From an uncultured Clostridia bacterium (GTDB lineage: Bacteria; Bacillota; Clostridia; Oscillospirales; Acutalibacteraceae), in the NCBI GenBank assembly GCA_946406145.1, contig CAMJJL010000007.1:1-55029 (forward strand): a DNA stretch of 55,029 bases, written 5' to 3'. Both the position numbers and the translations under genes were made by a program. Below are positions 49,789 through 55,029 of the stretch, piece after piece (position 1 is the first letter of the stretch; the number at the start of each line of letters is the position of its first letter). The notes beneath the pieces are model-generated. The model did not search any database and was not told the origin of the DNA. It was given only the letters and a program-made list of their open reading frames with translations.

Positions 49789-51790
49789 ACGTCCTTTACA
49801 TGAGGACTTCGGAGAAAAGATCGGCGGCGCCAAAAAGGACCTTTGGAGAGCAAGGGGACTCTATGCCGATGACCTTGACGGCATGAATGAGCGCGAGGCC
49901 GATAAGTACGTTACAAAGGATAACGTTTGGAAAAAGCCTGACTATCAGGCTTTACACGATGACGGCGTTCCGGTCGATGTCGTTTATTTTATCAAAAAGG
50001 TTCGTGACAGCCTGAATGTCAAGCCTGTCATTTACCGTAACTATCCACCCGATGAACGAAAGCGGATCCAGAAGCGATACGTCAATACCGTCCGTCAGTT
50101 GCAGACGGTCATGGAGAAGGTTCGCTCCATTGATGACGCTATGCAGGCGTTCGACCGTTTTTATATCGACAACGGATATTTGAAGTCGCGCACGGACACA
50201 TACGGCAGAAAATCGCTTGAAAGAACGAGTGAATACACTTTTAATCCCGCTCTGTCTAATAAACTGCTTTCTACGTTGAGGGTCACATCGGAGTCAAACT
50301 TCCGATATGATTTTACATCAAAGGCAAAAAGGGATCAGTTCTTGGTTCCGAAGGATCAGAAAATTCCGCGCGGGTATGACGTTCATCTTTATGATGGCAA
50401 TGGTTATTCGCGCCGTGGTGACTGGCAGGCCGGTACCTATTATGTTACAAAGGGCCATACCATCTTGCAGACGAATCTCGCTACCCGTGAAGAAGCGATC
50501 CGCTGGGCGCAGGATTACTCAAAAAGCAAAACGAAAGCCGGTAAGCAGCGGTTTGTTCCTCCACAGTTGGAGCATATCAACCGTACAGGTCCCGATTACA
50601 GAAACGGTCAAGAGATCGTCGGACAGCATTATCTTGATACTTTTGGTTTTCGCGGCGGCGAGTTCGGGAACTGGCTGAATCAGCTTGATCGACAGGCTTC
50701 ATTGAACATGGGTTTTGAGGCATTGAAGGATCTTGCGACGGCGTTGCACATCTCTGACAAGGATATAGCCTTTGCCGGAACGCTGGCTATTGCTTTCGGC
50801 GCTCGCGGCAGCGGTAACGCGGCGGCGCACTATGAACCGCTGCGCAAGGTCATCAACCTGACAAAAATGCACGGCGCCGGTTCTCTCGCCCATGAATGGT
50901 GGCACGGACTTGATGACTATCTCGGCGGGCTGAAAGGCGCGCACGGTATGTTATCCGATCACCCGAGCATATATGAACCGATGAAAAGGCTGGTTGACGC
51001 GATCAAGTTCAAGTCGGAAACCTATGAGCAGGCTAAGGCTCGTACCGAGCAAAGTAATGCACGGAAGAGAAAGTCTGCTGAGGCTTGGGTCGATTCTGTG
51101 ATGAAAAGCACCGTCTATCATACCGACGAGCCGATCATCATTGAGCGGTATGAGTCGCTGAAAGCAGATTTTTTGAAAGGTGAGCCTGATACGGTTTCCA
51201 AGCTCAGCGCTCTGAAAAAGGAGATTACCGGGCATGTTATTCCGAAAACTACCTGCCAGGATCTCGAGGTTCAGGAGTACATCATGCGTGGGATTCAAAA
51301 TCAAGGCGAACCGAGATTACAGCGTATTCCGACCGAGTATTATAAGAACTCTCAGAAGATGGGCAGCAGTACCGAAAAGGACGGTGGCTATTGGGACAGC
51401 GAGGTTGAAATGACAGCGCGAGCGTTTGCGTGTTATATCAAGGACAGACTGCCTTATCAGTCAGATTATCTTGTCGGTCACGCCGAGAGCTGTGTCGGGC
51501 TATATACCAACAAGGATGGCAGCACCGAGGTCGTCCGCGCTTATCCTCAGGGTGAAGAACGTAAAGCGATCAACGCCGCGTTTGACAATCTGATCGCGGA
51601 GCTGAAAAAGGAATTGATCTTTACACACACCGAAGAAGTACCGTCTCTCCCTCGCCCTAAGGAGCAGGCGCCGCAACAGCTTTCTATCCTTGACGATGAT
51701 AAACCGTCTGTACTTGGTCAGCTTGCCGCGGCAAAAGTTGCACAGAGACCGGCTGTTGCTTCTAAGAAAAGTCATGAGCAATCATTATAG
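49781..51790 (+). CDS. LPD1-type polyvalent protein with HExxH metallopeptidase motif
   Basis: A 669-residue cytosolic protein. The central part (about 265-400) matches the large polyvalent protein-associated domain 1 (FGFRGGEFGNWLNQLDRQASLNMGFEALKDLA) followed by GSLAHEWWHGLDDYL, an HExxH zinc-protease motif at about residue 369-373, with MTARAFACYI further on as the probable third-ligand region. Such polyvalent proteins travel with conjugative elements and phages and may be injected into the recipient. The TTG start at 49781 follows GAGGAG; it overlaps the HTH gene by 8 bases. The last 60 residues are Pro/Ala-rich. Confidence 0.85.
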   Translation: MPERPLHEDFGEKIGGAKKDLWRARGLYADDLDGMNEREADKYVTKDNVWKKPDYQALHDDGVPVDVVYFIKKVRDSLNVKPVIYRNYPPDERKRIQKRYVNTVRQLQTVMEKVRSIDDAMQAFDRFYIDNGYLKSRTDTYGRKSLERTSEYTFNPALSNKLLSTLRVTSESNFRYDFTSKAKRDQFLVPKDQKIPRGYDVHLYDGNGYSRRGDWQAGTYYVTKGHTILQTNLATREEAIRWAQDYSKSKTKAGKQRFVPPQLEHINRTGPDYRNGQEIVGQHYLDTFGFRGGEFGNWLNQLDRQASLNMGFEALKDLATALHISDKDIAFAGTLAIAFGARGSGNAAAHYEPLRKVINLTKMHGAGSLAHEWWHGLDDYLGGLKGAHGMLSDHPSIYEPMKRLVDAIKFKSETYEQAKARTEQSNARKRKSAEAWVDSVMKSTVYHTDEPIIIERYESLKADFLKGEPDTVSKLSALKKEITGHVIPKTTCQDLEVQEYIMRGIQNQGEPRLQRIPTEYYKNSQKMGSSTEKDGGYWDSEVEMTARAFACYIKDRLPYQSDYLVGHAESCVGLYTNKDGSTEVVRAYPQGEERKAINAAFDNLIAELKKELIFTHTEEVPSLPRPKEQAPQQLSILDDDKPSVLGQLAAAKVAQRPAVASKKSHEQSL

Positions 51791-51801
51791 GAGGCGATAA
51801 T

Positions 51802-52557
51802 ATTTCGGACGAAAAGGAATTTGAGATTGTCGAAGATGATTTATTTTTCCCGAGCAGCCGAATCAAGCTGGAACACACCTTATATCTGAATCAATATGAT
51901 CTGTCCGATCTGGTTCAGAAAAGTCCCGAGGAAGTGAGAGCTTTATATGATCAGCGCTTCAAATATGAAGAAAAGATATTTGAGGGTCTTCAATCGAGTA
52001 TAAGAGCTTGGGAAAACGGGGCAAGAGAAACACGACGTCTGCAATTAGCGTTGAATTATCTCGAAATAGCTCCAGTCAAGCATACAGGCAATCAGTGGGT
52101 CGAGGATGAAAAAGGTCGTCGGACGATCAGTAATATGGTGTATAAAATGACTTGCAGCATATCCGAGAACACCAGATGGAATTTGTGGAGCAGTAACGCT
52201 CTCAACAAACGCTGGCATGTTGAATGGCAGATCCTTTTGAATACGCCGAAGGCTCACCATCATACCGTGATTGCAGGAAAAGAGCGTAATTATTCAGAGC
52301 GGATAGACGCTGAAAACTACATACACGGTCGTATCCGTGCTTTCGCTAAGTATTTTCAGGAAATCTCGCCGCCTGTTCCGGCTGATCACAAGTATGCTTT
52401 CATGGAAAGCGGTCTTATGCTACCGGGTTATCATGTGGAGGGTGAAGAACCAAGACAGGAAAGGGATTCAGTGATCGGAAAGCTCAATGAAGCAAAATTG
52501 CAGCATAAGTCGGCTCCGGCTGCGCCTTCCAAAAAGAAAAAAGAGCCGGAAATATGA
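51802..52557 (+). CDS. Unknown mobile-element protein, ATT start, paralogue of next gene
   Basis: A 251-residue protein of no family I recognise; its paralogue follows directly. Shared blocks are IKLEHT near the start, GNQWVEDEKGRRTISNMVYKM, VEWQI, and EISPPVPADHKYAFMESG then LMLPGYHVEG. The ATT at 51802 is proposed as start: AGGAGG lies 7 bases before, the frame has no ATG, GTG or TTG until 51934, and the paralogue shows that the upstream part (SSRIKLEHTLYL) is conserved. A shorter product from GTG 51934 would lose it and has no ribosome site. Confidence 0.7.
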   Translation: MSDEKEFEIVEDDLFFPSSRIKLEHTLYLNQYDLSDLVQKSPEEVRALYDQRFKYEEKIFEGLQSSIRAWENGARETRRLQLALNYLEIAPVKHTGNQWVEDEKGRRTISNMVYKMTCSISENTRWNLWSSNALNKRWHVEWQILLNTPKAHHHTVIAGKERNYSERIDAENYIHGRIRAFAKYFQEISPPVPADHKYAFMESGLMLPGYHVEGEEPRQERDSVIGKLNEAKLQHKSAPAAPSKKKKEPEI

Positions 52558-52573
52558 GTGACAGGAGGAAATA

Positions 52574-53410
52574 TTGAGAGAAGAAAAGTATTACGGCGTA
52601 TTTGATTACGGAGATCGGCTTACACCCGGCGTTGAACTGAAAATCGAGCATACCGTTGTAGAAGGTTATGATAAAAACACTTTGGATTTAGCGCCTATTA
52701 TTGCTTTAGGCTCAGATGATCTGACAACAGCGAGAGATCAGAGCGTTGAAGCTGAGAAAGCTGTTTTTGAGAAAATCAAGGCTTCCGTCAAAGAGTGGGA
52801 ACGTCAGGCGGCGGTCACGAAAACCTATAACCGAGCGCTTGAATATCTTAACACTCCGGCAGCCGAGCACACTTCAAATCAGTGGGTGCGTGAAAAATAC
52901 CATGATCGCGATACCATCAGTAATAAGGTATATCAAATGAGCGTGTCTGTTTGGGAAGATACAAGATACGACAGAGCGACGGAACAGTCGATACCTGTTG
53001 CGTGGTATGTGACATGGAATGTGAGCACCAATGCTCCGACAAAAGGCTATAATGTTGAGATCGCCGGTCAGAACAGAAAACGGTATACCGACAAAGAGGC
53101 AGCCCAGAAATATATTGAGGGACGAAAAAAGGCGTTTGCACATCTTTTTACAGAAATATCGCCGCCTATTCCTGCTGAATATGCTCGACCGTTCATGGTC
53201 AATGGCATTCTGTTGCCCGGCTACACGGTACAGGGTCAGGAACCTACTGTATCAACAATCACCGCCGACGAGATCATCAATGAGATTCTCGGCGTCGATT
53301 CTGAAACGAAAGATAAAAAGCCCTCTGTGCTGAAAAAGCTCGCCGAGGGTAACAAAAGGAAAACGGCGTCGGCAAGGGACGCAAAAGATAAGGAGGAACA
53401 GAGTATTTGA
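52574..53410 (+). CDS. Unknown mobile-element protein, paralogue of preceding gene
   Basis: A 278-residue protein that aligns along its length with the product of 51802-52557: LKIEHTVVEGYD, SNQWVREKYHDRDTISNKVYQM, VAWYVTWNV, KAFAHLFTEISPPIPAEYARPFMVNGILLPGYTVQGQE. The C-terminal 50 residues are a charged tail. The TTG start follows ACAGGAGGAAATA. The two genes arose by tandem duplication. They may be a pair of subunits; the function is unknown. Overlaps the DUF3846 gene by 4 bases. Confidence 0.75.
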   Translation: MREEKYYGVFDYGDRLTPGVELKIEHTVVEGYDKNTLDLAPIIALGSDDLTTARDQSVEAEKAVFEKIKASVKEWERQAAVTKTYNRALEYLNTPAAEHTSNQWVREKYHDRDTISNKVYQMSVSVWEDTRYDRATEQSIPVAWYVTWNVSTNAPTKGYNVEIAGQNRKRYTDKEAAQKYIEGRKKAFAHLFTEISPPIPAEYARPFMVNGILLPGYTVQGQEPTVSTITADEIINEILGVDSETKDKKPSVLKKLAEGNKRKTASARDAKDKEEQSI

Positions 53411-53817
53411 AAGTTCTCATGGTAGAACCGGGTAAGGTTCCGTATGAAGCTGAGGTCGAGGGCGGATATAAAGAGATCCAAAAAGCTATCGGCTGCGATA
53501 TTTTTCAGGCGACCTATCCGTTTGAGGATTTGGTCGCTGTTTTATGTGACGAGGAAGGTAAGCTGAACGGCTCGAAACCAAACCGAGCCCTGTATGATCA
53601 GGATGGAGATATGTATGACATTCTTTTCGGTAAGTTTATGGTCGTCGGTCTCGGAGAAGAAAACTTTACGGATCTGTCGCCTGAGCTGATGGAGAAGTTC
53701 AAGGAGCGATTCAAGCACCCGGAATCATTCATGCAGCTTTGCGGCAGGGTCGTCGCGATCAAGGAGCCGATACCCGGTGAAAAAGCGCCCGGTAAGGCTC
53801 AGGGTCAAGAGTTATGA
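53407..53817 (+). CDS. DUF3846 domain protein
   Basis: A 136-residue protein matching DUF3846, common on Gram-positive mobile elements and unassigned in function. The family start KVLMVEPGKVPYEAEVEGGYKEIQKAIG and the segment NRALYDQDGDMYDILFGKFMVVGLG are typical. The TTG at 53407 lies in the overlap TTGA with the preceding stop; AGGAGGAACAGAG precedes it. It overlaps the next gene by 4 bases (ATGA). Confidence 0.85.
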   Translation: MKVLMVEPGKVPYEAEVEGGYKEIQKAIGCDIFQATYPFEDLVAVLCDEEGKLNGSKPNRALYDQDGDMYDILFGKFMVVGLGEENFTDLSPELMEKFKERFKHPESFMQLCGRVVAIKEPIPGEKAPGKAQGQEL

Positions 53818-54614
53818 TGTGGGCGGCGACGAAAGGCGCTTATCTGCTCACGGTACAGCCGGACGACTTCTTTCCCAATCCGCGGCGTGAGGACGAAAAC
53901 TTCGGCACGATGATCTGCTTTCACCGTCGTTATCAATTAGGCGACGAGCATGACTACAGTAATTCTGACGATTTGATCAAGGATCTGTATATCAAGGCGG
54001 CCGGCGGCGGAGATCGCGGCGAGCAAAAGTACGAGGATCTGACAGAGAAGTATGACGTCTGGCCTTTGAGCTCGCAGCGGATACAGGAGTTGAATCAAGC
54101 GCTGATGTCGCAGATCGAAAAAATGTATGTTGTTCTGCCTGTCTATCTGCTCGATCACAGCGGACTTGCTATGAGTACAACGGACTTTAATGATCGCTGG
54201 GACAGCGGGCAAGTCGGTATCATCTTTGTATCTAACGAAAAGATCAAAGAGGAATACGAGGTCGATTTCATTGAGCCGGTGCTTCGCTTGCAGGTTGAAG
54301 ATCGCCTGAAAGAAGAAGTAGCTGAGTACGACGCCTATCTGCGCGGCGAGTGCTATTGCTTTGAGCTGTATGAGGACGGAGAGCTGGTACATAGCTGCGG
54401 CGGCTTTACCGGAGCTTTTGATAAAGCTGTCAAGGATATGGTCGAGTATCTTCCCGACGACTGTGCCGGAATGGTTGATGATCTTGCGGAAACCGACGGT
54501 ATGCCTTCTATGGTTCAGACGCTCCGCAAGCACGCGAATATTATGGTCGATCAGGCGGCAAATGATCACGAACACCAACCTCGACAGAAAGTTCTTGATC
54601 CGTTGCTTGGTTAG
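53814..54614 (+). CDS. Unknown mobile-element protein with WDSGQVG motif
   Basis: A 266-residue protein, acidic and cytosolic. The segment VYLLDHSGLAMSTTDFNDRWDSGQVGIIFVSNEKI is a motif often seen in proteins of unknown role on Firmicute and phage mobile elements, here followed by LRGECYCFELYEDGELVHSCGGF. The ATG at 53814 overlaps the DUF3846 stop. Last gene of the run that starts at 47632. Function is not known. Confidence 0.75.
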   Translation: MMWAATKGAYLLTVQPDDFFPNPRREDENFGTMICFHRRYQLGDEHDYSNSDDLIKDLYIKAAGGGDRGEQKYEDLTEKYDVWPLSSQRIQELNQALMSQIEKMYVVLPVYLLDHSGLAMSTTDFNDRWDSGQVGIIFVSNEKIKEEYEVDFIEPVLRLQVEDRLKEEVAEYDAYLRGECYCFELYEDGELVHSCGGFTGAFDKAVKDMVEYLPDDCAGMVDDLAETDGMPSMVQTLRKHANIMVDQAANDHEHQPRQKVLDPLLG

Positions 54615-54642
54615 CAAAAGATTATTATAGTAGGATTTGCGA

Positions 54643-54671
54643 TAGACAAAAAGCGTTAACTATGGTATAAT
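54643..54671 (+). promoter_or_regulatory. Sigma-A promoter upstream of the RumA-like fragment
   Basis: TAGACA (54643-54648) and TATAAT (54666-54671), 17-base spacer, 37 bases before the start codon at 54709. Confidence 0.7.
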
Positions 54672-54708
54672 CTGAAAAATGGGCAAAATGTATAATAAAG
54701 GTGACGGA

Positions 54709-55008
54709 ATGAAGGATTTTTGCCGGTACGCTAAAAAGTGCAATTCGTGCCAGCTGTACAACATGAGGTATGAGGAACAGCTGGAGTATAAAGAGAGGCT
54801 GTGCCGCAGACTTATAGGCAGTCTGTGCAGGGTCGAAAAGATAACTCCGTCGCCTGAGATACTCGGCAGACTAGGATATAAGGCTCGGATGTGTTATCCG
54901 TTCGATATGTTCCCGCACACTAAGCATGTGGAGACCTGTTGTTTGCTCACGAAACGAAAGTATGAAAATAGAAGATCTGTTATAATTTGCAGGAATATAA
55001 ATGACTGA
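54709..55008 (+). pseudogene. RumA/RlmD-like 23S rRNA uracil methyltransferase, internally deleted
   Basis: The 99-codon frame starts like RumA/RlmD methyltransferases: CRYAKKCNSCQLYNMRYEEQLEYKERL with the cysteine motif of that family, then LCRVEKITPSPE. It then jumps to a segment like the C-terminal end of the same family, LGYKARMCYPFDMFPHTKHVETCCLLTKRK. The catalytic core of about 300 residues is missing, so it looks like an in-frame internal deletion. The ATG follows AAAGGTGACGGA. rumA is a known integration site for conjugative elements, which fits its place beside this mobile region. The last ~15 residues are not family-like. Confidence 0.7.
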
Positions 55009-55029
55009 TGCAGAAGGTGCGATTCAGCG

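Overview
The window looks like a chromosomal segment from an anaerobic, spore-forming gut Firmicute of the Oscillospiraceae/Ruminococcaceae type. The evidence is an EF-Tu gene, alpha/beta-type small acid-soluble spore protein (SASP) sequences, rubrerythrin, a BofC-like domain protein, Firmicute sigma-A promoters and strong AGGAGG ribosome binding sites. The genus call is inference from gene style, not from a search.

Left part (1-8.5 kb), core genome: 3' end of tuf, a DUF1292 protein, a DUF308/HdeD-like membrane protein, then on the minus strand a class A penicillin-binding protein, homoserine dehydrogenase (hom) and aspartate kinase (lysC). A small membrane-anchored protein with a BofC-C-like domain diverges from the penicillin-binding protein.

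Centre-left (8.5-27.4 kb), the most distinctive region: a dimodular nonribosomal peptide synthetase (A-T-C-A-T-reductase, 1979 aa) embedded in a large set of partner-switching proteins. There are three STAS antagonists, two membrane-bound SpoIIE/PP2C phosphatases (one fused to an RsbW-like ATPase), one free RsbW-like ATPase, and a MATE exporter whose C-terminus is itself an RsbW-like ATPase. A second operon adds a GAF-ABC ATPase fusion and a 1107-aa FtsX/MacB-like permease. No sigma factor gene is present. Two good sigma-A promoters drive the two halves and share an 11-bp element at the -35. The reductase predicts a peptide aldehyde or alcohol product; the first adenylation domain lacks the usual alpha-amino-binding Asp.

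Centre (27.5-36.4 kb): a TetR regulator with two 18-bp operators in its own promoter, then a co-directional run of small enzymes (hydrolase, two flavodoxin-like reductases, two acetyltransferases, PAP2 phosphatase, Xre regulator, methyltransferase, zinc-ribbon protein) and a CASTOR/POLLUX-like ion channel.

Accessory island (36.5-46.2 kb): a decayed SASP gene, a hybrid SASP gene, then a 5-kb island holding a DUF4143 ATPase, a small unknown protein and a primase-helicase-PLD protein of the TOTE conflict type. Copies of a 32-bp repeat flank it, and 12-bp repeats at 23-bp spacing lie at both of its ends. It is followed by an MNT/HEPN toxin-antitoxin pair with a broken HEPN gene, a TRIC-type channel gene and a HipBA-like module.

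Right part (46.2-55 kb): two tRNA-like repeats, tRNA-Asn, a lone 5S rRNA, then a mobile-element backbone. It carries a RepA_N-like initiator with six 15-bp repeats inside its gene, a DUF3991/Toprim protein, an HTH protein, an LPD1/HExxH polyvalent protein, a tandem pair of unknown paralogues and a DUF3846 protein. The window ends in an internally deleted RumA-like rRNA methyltransferase gene. No relaxase, integrase or secretion gene is visible, so the element probably continues past the right edge.
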